Shown: positions 42,866 to 51,187 of the stretch, piece by piece
Layout of the letters: every line of letters starts with the position of its first letter
Numbering within the stretch: position 1 is the first letter of the stretch
DNA from: DASWVC01 sp036401335
GTDB taxonomy: Bacteria > Verrucomicrobiota > Verrucomicrobiia > Chthoniobacterales > JAFAMB01
Direction: 5' to 3'
DNA length: 52,532 nt
NCBI GenBank assembly: GCA_036401335.1
Contig: DASWVC010000040.1
Coordinates: 1-52,532, forward strand
Translations under genes and position numbers: made by a program
Notes under the pieces: generated by a model
The model's database searches: none
What the model was told of the DNA's origin: nothing
The model's input: only the letters and a program-made list of their open reading frames with translations

Positions 42866-43839
42866 AAGTCCTGGTGACCGGCGGCGCTGGATACATCGGC
42901 AGTGTGGCCGTTGAAGAATTGATTGCAGCGGGAGAGACAGTGGTCGTGTTCGACAATTTATCCCAGGGGCACCGGGCCGCCGTGCATCCGGATGCGATCC
43001 TCGTGGAGGGCGACCTGGCCAATCGTACCGCGGTCGATTCGGTGATTGAACAACACCGGCCCGAGGCCGTGATGCACTTTGCCTCCAAAACCCTGGTGGG
43101 TGAATCGATGCAAAAGCCGTTCCTCTACCTGGGCGACAACGTGACGAGCGGCCTGAACCTGTTGCAAAGCGTAGTCGAGCACGGGGTGAAACGCTTCATC
43201 CTCTCTTCGACGGCCAACCTGTTTGACCAGCCGGAGCGCATGCCCATCGATGAGTCGGAACGCATCATCCCGGGCAGTCCATACGGCGAATCGAAGTTCA
43301 TTCTTGAGCGCATGCTCCACTGGTTGGACCGCATCCATGGCTTGCGGTACGCGTGCCTGCGGTACTTCAACGCCGCCGGAGCAACGGCCACCCGGGGCGA
43401 AGACCACAACCCGGAACTTCACTTGATCCCGCTTGTGCTGCAGGTGGCAATGGGCAAACGCGAAAAGGTGTTTATCTTCGGTGATGATTACCCGACGCGC
43501 GACGGCACTTGCGTTCGGGACTACATCCACGTGGTCGACCTTGCCCAAGCGCACATCCTGGCGCTACGGGCGCTCGATCAAGGCAGCCGCGTTTACAATC
43601 TTGGAAATGGTGAAGGATTCACCGTAAAAGAGGTGATCAACGCCGCCCAGGAAATCAGCGGCTGTCCCATCACGGTGGAAGTCGGACCCCGCCGGCCGGG
43701 CGATCCAGCCGTTCTTGTGGCTGGGAGTGGCAAGATCCGGAAAGAACTGGGTTGGGCGCCGCGCTACCCCCAGGTGCGTGACATCATGGAAACGGCGTGG
43801 CACTGGCACCAAGCCCACCCGCAAGGGTACGGGGGATAG
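42862..43839 (+). CDS. galE: UDP-glucose 4-epimerase
   Basis: 325 residues. The NAD-binding GGAGYIGS opens the Rossmann fold. Catalytic S116 (LSSTANLF), Y141 and K145 (PYGESKFILE) are present. RYFNAAGA and the sugar-binding DYPTRDGTCVRDYIHVVDLAQAH are conserved, and the C terminus has the usual GSGKIRKELGWAPRY. It interconverts UDP-glucose and UDP-galactose and completes the Leloir pair with the overlapping galT. Two hairpins follow the stop codon. Confidence 0.95.
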   Translation: MKVLVTGGAGYIGSVAVEELIAAGETVVVFDNLSQGHRAAVHPDAILVEGDLANRTAVDSVIEQHRPEAVMHFASKTLVGESMQKPFLYLGDNVTSGLNLLQSVVEHGVKRFILSSTANLFDQPERMPIDESERIIPGSPYGESKFILERMLHWLDRIHGLRYACLRYFNAAGATATRGEDHNPELHLIPLVLQVAMGKREKVFIFGDDYPTRDGTCVRDYIHVVDLAQAHILALRALDQGSRVYNLGNGEGFTVKEVINAAQEISGCPITVEVGPRRPGDPAVLVAGSGKIRKELGWAPRYPQVRDIMETAWHWHQAHPQGYGG

Positions 43840-43841
43840 GC

Positions 43842-43859
43842 AGGCCGTTGTGACGGCCT
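43842..43859 (+). terminator. Hairpin just after galE
   Basis: AGGCCGT pairs with ACGGCCT around TGTG; 7 bp, starting 3 nt after the galE stop codon. No T-run follows. Confidence 0.35.
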
Positions 43860-43893
43860 CGGCGCGACAAGGTGGATCGCTCTATAAATGGCA

Positions 43894-43919
43894 CCGCAGC
43901 CATGAACAAATGGCTGCGG
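43894..43919 (+). terminator. Second hairpin after galE, 10-bp perfect stem
   Basis: CCGCAGCCAT at 43894-43903 pairs exactly with 43910-43919 around the loop GAACAA. It is preceded by an AT-rich patch and lies between convergent genes, so a bidirectional terminator role is likely even though no T-run is present. Confidence 0.5.
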
Positions 43920-44017
43920 CCTCAGGATATACAGGCCATTTACCGCCGCGAACTCAATCAATCGGCCGGAACCGGCAGCGTGGTCCTGTTCCGGCGAGCT
44001 GAACACCCCAGAGCAAG

Positions 44018-44293
44018 TCAGGGCGTTGCCGACCCCATCGCCGTGGGCGAGGCACCGGCCTTCGACGACGTCTTGTGGTGATGGTGCCGGTGATGTCCGT
44101 GATGCGTGGTCATGCCGCTACCGCTGGAGGCCGTGGAACCCCCGGTGGCAGGACGCGGCATCGTAGAGCTGCCGGAAGTGGTGTGGCTCGGCGAAGGGCT
44201 GGGGGAAGCCAAGTCGGTTTGTGCCTGAACGCTGGGCGATGCCAGGGCGCCGGCACCAATCAGCGCGGCTAGAAGAAGGGAGTGTTTTGCCAT
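44018..44293 (-). CDS. Small exported Ser/His-rich protein
   Basis: 91 residues from the ATG at 44293; a GTG at 44311 is an alternative. A clear signal peptide (MAKHSLLLAALIGAGALASPSVQAQ) precedes a low-complexity Ser/Thr/Pro/Gly region. A cluster of His (HHGHHRHHHHK, near residues 63-73) follows, then an Ala/Ser/Gly tail. The His cluster could bind Ni, Zn or Cu in the periplasm or outside the cell, but no domain is present and such proteins are common as uncharacterised secreted products. Confidence 0.55.
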   Translation of the reverse strand: MAKHSLLLAALIGAGALASPSVQAQTDLASPSPSPSHTTSGSSTMPRPATGGSTASSGSGMTTHHGHHRHHHHKTSSKAGASPTAMGSATP

Positions 44294-44442
44294 AAGATGA
44301 TTTTTAATCACTCACCAAAACACCCGTAGGCCGGGCAAGTTGCGAAAAATATGGAAGGTTTTTTCGGTGGTTGGCAGGGAAATCCGGCTTCAGGGGGGCT
44401 AGGCCCCACCAGCGACGCCAACAGTGGCCTCAGTTTCCGTGC

Positions 44443-44820
44443 TCACGAATTCATGGGCTTCATCGGCTCCATGGGTTTCATTGGCTCCATCGGCTTCATG
44501 GGTTTCATGCCGGCCGGTTGGTCCGATTTCTCAAGGTTCAGTGGTTCCGCTTGAGCCAAGTCTGGTTCCTGATCGAGAAGTTGCATGTCCTCACCTCGCA
44601 CACGGATGAACCGCGCGCTGCCGTCGGCTTCCACACGCAGGATAAGATCGCTCTGAACCTGAAAGAGCTTCGGTGGACCAGACCAGGCACCGGTGCCGAA
44701 CGTCGTTGCCTGGCTTTGCTGCTGACTGCTGCCATCGTGACTTAAAGCCAAGCGGGTTTGACTGCCGTCCTGGTCGACGAGCAGCCTCTGGCCGTTTTCC
44801 ATTTTGTAGGTGTAGCTCAT
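44443..44820 (-). CDS. Small soluble protein with C-terminal MKPMEP repeats
   Basis: 125 residues. The first 90 form a compact, polar, probably beta-rich unit (MENGQRLLVDQDGSQTRLAL to LILRVEADGSARFIRVRGEDM). The tail from about residue 104 is a run of M-K-P-M-E-P type repeats. I do not recognise a family. There is no signal peptide or membrane helix. It lies 141 bp downstream of the DUF2384-like gene on the same strand. Confidence 0.55.
   Translation of the reverse strand: MSYTYKMENGQRLLVDQDGSQTRLALSHDGSSQQQSQATTFGTGAWSGPPKLFQVQSDLILRVEADGSARFIRVRGEDMQLLDQEPDLAQAEPLNLEKSDQPAGMKPMKPMEPMKPMEPMKPMNS
44450..44508. repeat. In-frame short tandem repeat encoding M-K-P-M-E-P
   Basis: Units of 9 and 18 nt built from TTCATGGG(C/T) and CTCCAT(C/G)GG on the plus strand, read on the minus strand as alternating Met-Lys-Pro and Met-Glu-Pro. 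Unit number is likely to vary between strains by slippage. Confidence 0.6.
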
Positions 44821-44961
44821 AAAAAGGCGCTGGCGGTTGAATTCGCGGCTGCACCGCGACGCGGTGCTAACGGATTAAAAGAATTCATGAGAGCGGATGC
44901 CGAGGATCCTCTCACGTCGCAGCCTTTTTCGATCCGGCATGCGCCGACCCGTTTATGGTTT

Positions 44962-45177
44962 TTAGTCGGGAATGCCCCGAAGGGCGGATTCGATGAGCGC
45001 GATCACCGTTTCCGGCTGACCCTGATCGATCACCTGTTGGGGTTGCGAACCACCCAGTTGGGGGTCGGGTTTGAGTAGCCACTTCTGAAAAGCAGCTTCA
45101 TTGCCGCCGAAGAGGTACAAACCTTTTTCCCGTAGATAAACCATCCGTGCGTCCTGAGGATCGGGAGGCGTTGACAT
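44962..45177 (-). CDS. DUF2384 (MbcA/ParS-type) antitoxin-like protein, standalone
   Basis: 71 residues from the ATG at 45177; a start at 45213 would add 12 residues and the ATG at 45144 would remove 11. The body GNEAAFQKWLLKPDPQLGGSQPQQVIDQGQPETVIALIESALRG matches the MbcA/ParS/Xre C-terminal toxin-binding domain: a W-L pair, P-x-P-x-L-G-G, then P-x-x-x-I. Such domains belong to antitoxins paired with RES-domain toxins. Here the N-terminal Xre DNA-binding part is missing and no RES toxin gene is adjacent. It may be an orphan, a decoy or a relic. Confidence 0.6.
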   Translation of the reverse strand: MSTPPDPQDARMVYLREKGLYLFGGNEAAFQKWLLKPDPQLGGSQPQQVIDQGQPETVIALIESALRGIPD

Positions 45178-45249
45178 ACGTGGAGTACTTACAAAAAGGG
45201 TGTCGACCGACAAGCCTCCGCTTTTCCGGGATTTGAAGGGGGCGCTTGA

Positions 45250-45323
45250 GGTCGGCAGGGCATTGCCGGCCTACCCGAGGCCCCGTCATGCGGCAATGGC
45301 GGCGAAGGGACTCGCCGCCCTGC
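45250..45323 (-). repeat. Two REP-like hairpins: one degenerate, plus copy G
   Basis: Copy G: stem GGCGGCGA (45298-45305), loop AGGGAC, stem TCGCCGCC (45312-45319), with CTGC after it. Just upstream, 45250-45271 forms a similar stem GGTCGGCA/TGCCGGCC with one wobble pair and a different loop (GGGCAT), followed by TACC. The GCTTGAGG flank before it recurs at copies D and E. The copies lie just after the 3-prime end of pgeF. Confidence 0.7.
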
Positions 45324-45338
45324 CGCCCGGAATTGGCT

Positions 45339-45986
45339 TCAGGTGAGGCCCAGGAACGCCAGCATACGCCCCGTTCTTCCACGTTCGACCCGGTAGGAAT
45401 AGTACCGCTGCAGGTCGGCGCCCGTATTTTCCATCCCATCATGGATGTGGCGCAAGCCAGCGTCAGCCAACTGGTTGCGGATGACGGCCGCGAAATCCAC
45501 CTCGTAATACGGGGGGCGAATGCAGGGTGAAAGTTGAGCAATCAGGTCCCCTGGCTGGCTGCCGAAATTCTCGCAGAATAGCCGGACGGCCCTGGCCGCG
45601 ATGGCTCCTTCGGTTCCCTTCCGCCCGGAATGCAGCAACCCGACCGCACGTTTTACTGGATCCACCAGGTAGACCGCACAACAGTCGGCCACGTGCACGC
45701 CGAGGGTCACGCCGGGTGCCCGGGTCATCAGACCATCGGCCTGAGGTGTGCAGGGCGGCGACGAAACAGAGATAGCCGCAACCCCAGAGCCATGCACCTG
45801 CTCGGCCCGCCACCATGGCGTTGCGCCCCGCTCAGCCAGCAGACGCTCGTGGACCTGGCTGAGGCGGTTCAAGGCGGTTTGCCGTTCGGCGGCCACGTCG
45901 AGCCCGGGCACCCGTTCGATAAAGCCGTGCCGCAAGCCGGGCACGCCGGTCAAGCTTGGGAACAGGGCCACCTTTGGCTCAATCAT
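45339..45986 (-). CDS. pgeF: Peptidoglycan editing factor, PgeF/YfiH family (multicopper polyphenol oxidase-like)
   Basis: 215 residues from the ATG at 45986, which overlaps the end of the tolC gene by 8 bp. The metal-site residues are visible: His in AEQVHGSGVA, Cys in VADCCAVYLVD and His in GLLHSGRKGT (usually H-A-G-W-R-G-T in the family). In E. coli YfiH/PgeF removes faulty L-Ser stem peptides from peptidoglycan precursors; older annotations call it laccase. It is the third gene of the marR-tolC unit, which may be by chance. Confidence 0.85.
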   Translation of the reverse strand: MIEPKVALFPSLTGVPGLRHGFIERVPGLDVAAERQTALNRLSQVHERLLAERGATPWWRAEQVHGSGVAAISVSSPPCTPQADGLMTRAPGVTLGVHVADCCAVYLVDPVKRAVGLLHSGRKGTEGAIAARAVRLFCENFGSQPGDLIAQLSPCIRPPYYEVDFAAVIRNQLADAGLRHIHDGMENTGADLQRYYSYRVERGRTGRMLAFLGLT

Positions 45987-47604
45987 TAGCCCGGAGGTCA
46001 ACTTTACCTTGGGGAGGAATCAGGGACTCGCGTTTAGCTTTGGCGGTCGACGGTTTGTCAGGGTCCAACGGCGAATCGCGGCGGAACTTGACGGCTTTTT
46101 GCACCTCTTTGGCCGTTAACGTGGACGGACGGGCGGTGTTGGAGTCAAACTCGTTGTTGTACTTCACCTCGGTTGCGGTCGAACGCTGGAACTCAATCAG
46201 TGCAGAGGTGTAATTGAACTCTGCTTGCACGAAGTTGGTCTGCGCCGTGGTGAGCTGCGTCTGGGCATTGAGCACATCAAGCTGCGTCCCGGTGCCGGCC
46301 GCCAACCGTTCGTTGGACAATCGGAGCGACTCGCGTGCCTCCTGGATGGCTTTCTGGGTACTGGCCACCGTTTCCTGGGCGTTGCGCAGGTTGCTTACCG
46401 CGGTAGCCACCTCTACCTCGACCTGGCGCACACTGTCATCAAACTGCGATTTGGCCTGTTCAAGCTGGGCCCGCGCACTCTTGACCCGGCCGTAGGTGTT
46501 GCCTCCGTCAAAAATGGCCCACTGACCGGACAGCCCCAAAAACCAACCTTGCCGGGTATCGCTTAAATTGTTTGACTGGGGATTGCTGCGTTGTTCCAGC
46601 CCCGCGTTTGCGGTGAGGGTAGGCTGGAACCCGGCTGCCTGGACGGTGATGTTTTCCACATTGGCGAGCACATTCGACCGTTGGACCTTGAGGAACGGCC
46701 GGTTATTTCGAGCCATGGTCAAGGCAGAGGCCAAATCGTACGGCATCGGGTTGTAGGTAAGCTGGCCGCTGACCGGCAGGGGTTCGTCGGAGGCGTACTG
46801 TCGATCTGCCGGGATGCCTAAGGTACGCGCCAGATTGAGCTGCGACGTGCGGTAATTGTTACGGGCCTGAATGAGTTGCGGGATCTGGTTTTCCAGCTGG
46901 GTTTCCGCCTGGAGCACGTTGAACTGAGGCACGGTACCCGCCTCGAAGCGGCTGCGCTGGTCGGCCAACTGGCTCTGCAGCAGGTTTACGGATTCCTCTT
47001 GCACCTGGATCAACGCCCGGTTCAGGAGAATCTGGCTGAACTGGGTCCGCACGTTTGCGACGACCTGGTCCATCGTGTCACGGAGCTGATAGAAGGCCGC
47101 ATCCTCGCTGATGCGCGCCTGACGTCGTCCGGCAATGCCCAACTCCCCGTCCCAGATTGTTTGGGATACGGACAGCTGCACTTGCCAGCTGTTGGTCGCG
47201 GTAGAGGCCCCGCTCGAAAGTCCCGTCACGGGCAACCCGACCGCGTTCGTGGCTCCGGTAGCGGGGTTGATCAAGAGGTTTTGGCCGGCTGGTACGGCCA
47301 GCAGATCTAACTGGCTGGTGGACGAACTGGTGGAGGAGCGAACCAGGGCGGGGTCGTCCTTTGTTGCGTTGGCCGTCGCGGTCAGCTGCGGCAGAAGGCG
47401 GGATTGGGCCTGCAGAACCAATCCACGCTGCCGTTTCAACTCCTGCACCTGCTGGAGAATGGAAGGGTTTTGTTTCAACGCGAGCTGAACCGCTTCATCG
47501 ATGGTCAACGGATGATTGCGGTAACCGCCCGTACTTCCGCCCGCCAGACTGTTCCAAGTGCAAACCCACCCAATGCCAATGATAGCCGCGAGGAAACGTC
47601 TCAT
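45979..47604 (-). CDS. TolC-family outer membrane efflux protein
   Basis: 541 residues. A signal peptide is likely (FLAAIIGIGWVCTWNSLA). Two homologous halves of long coiled-coil helices and beta segments are visible. The first runs through LTIDEAVQLALKQNPSILQQVQELKRQRGLV and the second includes SARAQLEQAKSQFDDSVRQVEVEVATAVSNLRNAQETV, with the closing NERLAAGTGTQLDVLNAQTQL typical of TolC. It forms the outer membrane exit duct of a tripartite pump or type I secretion system; no inner membrane pump gene lies in the window. It overlaps marR by four bases, so it is regulated with it. Confidence 0.92.
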   Translation of the reverse strand: MRRFLAAIIGIGWVCTWNSLAGGSTGGYRNHPLTIDEAVQLALKQNPSILQQVQELKRQRGLVLQAQSRLLPQLTATANATKDDPALVRSSTSSSTSQLDLLAVPAGQNLLINPATGATNAVGLPVTGLSSGASTATNSWQVQLSVSQTIWDGELGIAGRRQARISEDAAFYQLRDTMDQVVANVRTQFSQILLNRALIQVQEESVNLLQSQLADQRSRFEAGTVPQFNVLQAETQLENQIPQLIQARNNYRTSQLNLARTLGIPADRQYASDEPLPVSGQLTYNPMPYDLASALTMARNNRPFLKVQRSNVLANVENITVQAAGFQPTLTANAGLEQRSNPQSNNLSDTRQGWFLGLSGQWAIFDGGNTYGRVKSARAQLEQAKSQFDDSVRQVEVEVATAVSNLRNAQETVASTQKAIQEARESLRLSNERLAAGTGTQLDVLNAQTQLTTAQTNFVQAEFNYTSALIEFQRSTATEVKYNNEFDSNTARPSTLTAKEVQKAVKFRRDSPLDPDKPSTAKAKRESLIPPQGKVDLRAND

Positions 47605-48077
47605 GCTTTGTTCTCGGTGGTTTCACAGAAATCAGAAATCTTCCGATAAATCTGTACCCACGCCTTACTCTCCTCGGGCGAGAGCCGTTCGCTGATGACC
47701 GAGCTGATTTTATGAACCATATCCTGGCGGATTCGAGACACGAGGGTTACACCTTTCCTGGTAATCTTGACAATGACTTTACGACGATCGTCAAGCGCAT
47801 GGGCCCGCTCGACGTAGCCCAACCTCGCCAGGCGATCGACCAATCCGGTAGCTGCCGCGGTGGTGTGCCCCATCATGGCGGCAATGCCCGACATGGTCGC
47901 AGCCTCGTGCCGGGCCAGGAAGGTCAGCAGAAAAAATTGCGGGAAAGAGACGCTGCCACGGGCAAGCTCCTCCGACAGTTGGAGCAAAAACCGGCGCTGG
48001 AGTTTCATGGCCAGCTCTGCCAGTTCTTCGGCTTCCGCATGCAAACAGTCTGTTGGACCCGGCTCGTTCACGAGCAT
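47601..48077 (-). CDS. MarR-family transcriptional regulator
   Basis: 158 residues. The winged helix-turn-helix reads FLARHEAATMSGIAAMMGHTTAAATGLVDRLARLGYVERAHALDDRRKVIVKITRKG, including the wing Asp-Asp-Arg-Arg motif typical of MarR. It probably represses its own operon and releases it when a small toxic ligand binds. A perfect inverted repeat lies just upstream of the start codon. It overlaps the tolC-like gene by ATGA. Confidence 0.92.
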   Translation of the reverse strand: MLVNEPGPTDCLHAEAEELAELAMKLQRRFLLQLSEELARGSVSFPQFFLLTFLARHEAATMSGIAAMMGHTTAAATGLVDRLARLGYVERAHALDDRRKVIVKITRKGVTLVSRIRQDMVHKISSVISERLSPEESKAWVQIYRKISDFCETTENKA

Positions 48078-48083
48078 AAAAAT

Positions 48084-48096
48084 TTAACGCGGTTAA
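48084..48096. promoter_or_regulatory. Candidate MarR operator, TTAAC inverted repeat
   Basis: TTAAC, GCG, GTTAA: a perfect 5+3+5 inverted repeat centred 13 nt upstream of the marR start codon. Symmetric TTA-rich sites of this size are typical MarR/SlyA operators. It also lies in the 194-bp gap shared with the divergent icd gene, about 180 bp from the icd start. Confidence 0.5.
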
Positions 48097-48271
48097 CTTT
48101 CTCTTTTGCCCGATTAAAGCATAGGCGGCTGCTTTTTCAACCCGGGCCCCGCGGGGCGGCGGCCGTTGTCGTTCACGTCGCTCAGCGTCATTTCCATTTG
48201 CGCCCCCGTAATTTTTGGGTGACGAATCTTGGCTCAAGGTTGTTCCCCAAGTCACCGTCCCGCGCTGAATT

Positions 48272-49627
48272 ATGTCATACCAAAATGTGCAGCCGCCGGC
48301 CGGCGGCAAGGTCTCAATCACCGACGGCAAGCTGGTGTGCCCGGACGACCCGGTCATACCCTTCATTCGTGGCGATGGCACCGGTCCGGACATCTGGGCT
48401 GCAAGCGAGCGCGTGTTCAACGCCGCAGTCGACAAAGCTTACCACGGCAAGCGCCAGATCAAATGGTTCGAAGTATTTGCCGGTGAGGCGGCGAAAGAAC
48501 GCTTCGACAACTGGTTGCCCGACGACACCGTCGCCGCCTTTAAGGAATACCTGGTTGGAATCAAGGGGCCGTTGACAACCCCGGTCGGCGGCGGCATCCG
48601 GTCGCTGAATGTGGCCCTGCGTCAACTGCTCGACTTGTATGCCTGCGTACGCCCCGTTCAATGGTTTGAAGGTGTGCCATCACCTGTGCGCAAGCCGGAC
48701 AAGGTCAACATGGTAATTTTTCGCGAGAACACGGAGGACATCTACGCAGGCATCGAGTTCCGCGCCGGTTCGTCGGAAGCCGAGCGCTTCCTGAGCCTGT
48801 TGGAGAAAGAATTCCCGAAAGAGTTCTCAAAAATCCGGTTCGGGACGGAGAACGCGGCCAAAGTGTTCCTCGCCAAGGAACCCTCCCTTGGCACTTCCGA
48901 GGTCCAGGTCGGCATCGGGATCAAACAGGTGAGCCGGCTTGGTTCCGACCGTCTCATCCTGGCGGCGATCCGGTATGCCATTGCCCAGAAACGCCGGTCT
49001 GTGACCCTAGTCCACAAAGGGAACATCATGAAGTTTACGGAAGGCGCCTTTCGCGACTGGGGTTACGAATTGGCCGACACCCACTTCCCGGAAGAAACCT
49101 ACAGCTGGTCTCGTTGGGAACGCACCAAAAAGGAGAAAGGCGAAGCCGCCGCCAACGCGGAACTGAAACAGGCCCAGGGGGAAGGTAAAATCATCGTTAA
49201 AGATGCGATCGCCGATATCACCCTGCAGCAGGTTTTGACCCGGCCCGAAGATTTTGACGTCATTGCCACCCTTAACTTAAATGGCGATTACCTGTCTGAC
49301 GCACTTGCTGCTCAGGTCGGCGGAATCGGGATCGCGCCGGGCGGCAACATCAACTACCACACCGGGCACGCCATTTTCGAGGCTACCCATGGCACGGCCC
49401 CGAAGTATGCAAACCTCGATCGCGTCAACCCCGGCTCGGTGGTTTTGTCGGGCGAAATGATGTTTCGTCACCTCGGGTGGACCGAAGCGGCCGACTTGGT
49501 GCTGAAAGGCTTGAACGGAGCAATCGCCAGCAAGCGCGTTACTTACGATTTCGCCCGCCTGATGGAAGGCGCTACTGAAATCAAGTGCTCGGAATTCGGA
49601 GACAACCTCATCCAGCACATGGGTTGA
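48272..49627 (+). CDS. icd: NADP-dependent isocitrate dehydrogenase
   Basis: 451 residues. FIRGDGTGPDIW opens the fold. The substrate-binding loop PLTTPVGGGIRSLNVALRQ includes the Ser that is phosphorylated by AceK in E. coli, followed by YACVRPVQWF. IFRENTEDIYAGIEF and the cofactor region ATHGTAPKYANLDRVNPGSVVLSGEMM with H-G-T-A-P-K-Y are conserved and point to NADP use. It converts isocitrate to 2-oxoglutarate in the TCA cycle. It is divergent from marR. Confidence 0.95.
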   Translation: MSYQNVQPPAGGKVSITDGKLVCPDDPVIPFIRGDGTGPDIWAASERVFNAAVDKAYHGKRQIKWFEVFAGEAAKERFDNWLPDDTVAAFKEYLVGIKGPLTTPVGGGIRSLNVALRQLLDLYACVRPVQWFEGVPSPVRKPDKVNMVIFRENTEDIYAGIEFRAGSSEAERFLSLLEKEFPKEFSKIRFGTENAAKVFLAKEPSLGTSEVQVGIGIKQVSRLGSDRLILAAIRYAIAQKRRSVTLVHKGNIMKFTEGAFRDWGYELADTHFPEETYSWSRWERTKKEKGEAAANAELKQAQGEGKIIVKDAIADITLQQVLTRPEDFDVIATLNLNGDYLSDALAAQVGGIGIAPGGNINYHTGHAIFEATHGTAPKYANLDRVNPGSVVLSGEMMFRHLGWTEAADLVLKGLNGAIASKRVTYDFARLMEGATEIKCSEFGDNLIQHMG

Positions 49628-49741
49628 ACGGTTTTACCGATATAACGGAAAAGCCGGCAGCCGGCCAACTCCGGCTCCCGGCGATACCTGCCCCCGGTTC
49701 TCCGCTCCCGCGTAAACCACGGCAGTAACCTTTTGCTCTGC

Positions 49742-51007
49742 TTACCTGGCAAGGCCAGAAGCGCGGGCGGCGTGCACCAAGGCACTGGTTAAGCGGTCTA
49801 TGTCGCGGTCCGCAACGAACAGGCTGATCGCGTCGTTCAACGCCTGCTGAAAGGCTGCGGGGACCGCTTCCCCGTGCACGCAGCTAAGCACCAAAGCATC
49901 CCGCGCAAACGAGGCCATCGACCCCTGGAGGTACACGCCAAATTTCGCTTTGTCGACGTCGGTGCGCACCGGGATGGCACCTTTGAGCGCCCCAAATGCT
50001 TCCTGGGTTTCTTTACTGCCCACGGTCTCCAACCAAGCCACCGCCTCTGCCGGGTGCGGCGCGTCTTTCGCCAAGGTAAAACCATCCGCCACAACGATGA
50101 AAGCGCCGTCGGTGCCTGGGCAGTTCACCCACCCGAAATCCTGGCCTTCTTTAAGGCCGGCCCCTACCAGTTCGCTGTAGGCCCAGTCGCCCATGGACGT
50201 GAACGCGGCTTTTCCTTCCGCCAACGCGGCCACCGCTCCGTCCCACGTCAACGTCGAATGGTCGGGATTTTGGTAGTCAAGCACCTTTCCGTACAGCTGG
50301 GCGGCCCGCTTCACCTTCGGGTCGTCAAAGGCCAGTTTGCCCCCAAACAAATCTTGCCAGCCTTGTGGCCCTAACACCCCTAGCAACGTGTCTTCGAAAA
50401 GCTCCGCAGTCGCCCAAAGGTCAGCATCGCCTACCACCAACGGCGCCACACCCGCCGCCTTCAAGGTTTCGGCCGCGGCGAAAAAATCGTCGAAGCTGAA
50501 TCGCTCCCCTACCTTGATGCCCTGTTTTGCCAAAACTTTCTTGTTATACCAAAGGACGTTGCCGCGATGCACCCCGGCCAGCACGGCGTAGAATTCTCCG
50601 CCCTGGCTGAGCTGGTCGAGCAATCCTTTCGGCACCACCTTGTCCCACCCTTCGCCTTGGTAAAGGGCGGTCACGGGTTCGCAGTAAGCACCCTCGACGT
50701 ACTGCCCGAGGTCGTACCCGGGATGGACCTGCCAAGTGTCGGGTGGATTGCCGCCGGCGAGGCGCGTCTGTAACAACGGACGGGCGGCCGAGCCCCCGCC
50801 GCCGGCGATGGCGGCGTTCCGGATTTGGACCCCGGGGTTCCTCTCCGTGTAAGCCCGGAACAACGCGTCGACGGCCGCCGCTTCCCCACGGGACGTCCAC
50901 CACGAGAACACCTCAAGCTTCCTGTCATCGGCCGCGAGGGCGGGGCCAGCGTGGCTGAAGGCCCAGAATGCGAATCCGACCAGGGAACGATAGAATAGCT
51001 TTTTCAT
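49742..51007 (-). CDS. ABC-type sugar transporter substrate-binding protein
   Basis: 421 residues from the ATG at 51007; an in-frame start at 51034 would add nine. A signal peptide (MKKLFYRSLVGFAFWAFSHAGPALA) leads to a family 1 solute-binding fold. KLEVFSWWTSRGEAAAVDALFRAYTERNPGVQIRNAA opens lobe one, and NPPDTWQVHPGYDLGQYV is near the hinge. This resembles glucose/mannose-binding proteins of the GtsA type. No permease or ATPase gene is adjacent in the window, so the partners must lie elsewhere. There is no lipobox Cys, so it is probably a free periplasmic protein. Confidence 0.88.
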   Translation of the reverse strand: MKKLFYRSLVGFAFWAFSHAGPALAADDRKLEVFSWWTSRGEAAAVDALFRAYTERNPGVQIRNAAIAGGGGSAARPLLQTRLAGGNPPDTWQVHPGYDLGQYVEGAYCEPVTALYQGEGWDKVVPKGLLDQLSQGGEFYAVLAGVHRGNVLWYNKKVLAKQGIKVGERFSFDDFFAAAETLKAAGVAPLVVGDADLWATAELFEDTLLGVLGPQGWQDLFGGKLAFDDPKVKRAAQLYGKVLDYQNPDHSTLTWDGAVAALAEGKAAFTSMGDWAYSELVGAGLKEGQDFGWVNCPGTDGAFIVVADGFTLAKDAPHPAEAVAWLETVGSKETQEAFGALKGAIPVRTDVDKAKFGVYLQGSMASFARDALVLSCVHGEAVPAAFQQALNDAISLFVADRDIDRLTSALVHAARASGLAR

Positions 51008-51177
51008 GCAGGCTCCACCACCATTTAAGGTCATCGCTCCGGCCGCTCACGTCAAAGGCCGCCGAGGAAGTTCTCCGAGAATCCGGTGGTTCATGAAAGA
51101 GCGCCGCAGCCCGGGCAGGCGGTGCCCGTGCCCGGCTACTTTTTACTTCCGTGCAACCCGCCGCCCAACGGTGGACG

Positions 51178-51182
51178 AAGGA
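51178..51182 (+). promoter_or_regulatory. Shine-Dalgarno site AAGGA for the aldo/keto reductase
   Basis: AAGGA lies 5 nt before the ATG at 51188. It supports that start over the ATG at 51194. Confidence 0.5.
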
Positions 51183-51187
51183 ATTAG

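Noticed and set aside
48146..48157. GCCCCGCGGGGC palindrome between marR and icd
   Set aside because: Short GC palindromes are expected by chance in DNA of this composition; no repeat copies or positional logic support a function.
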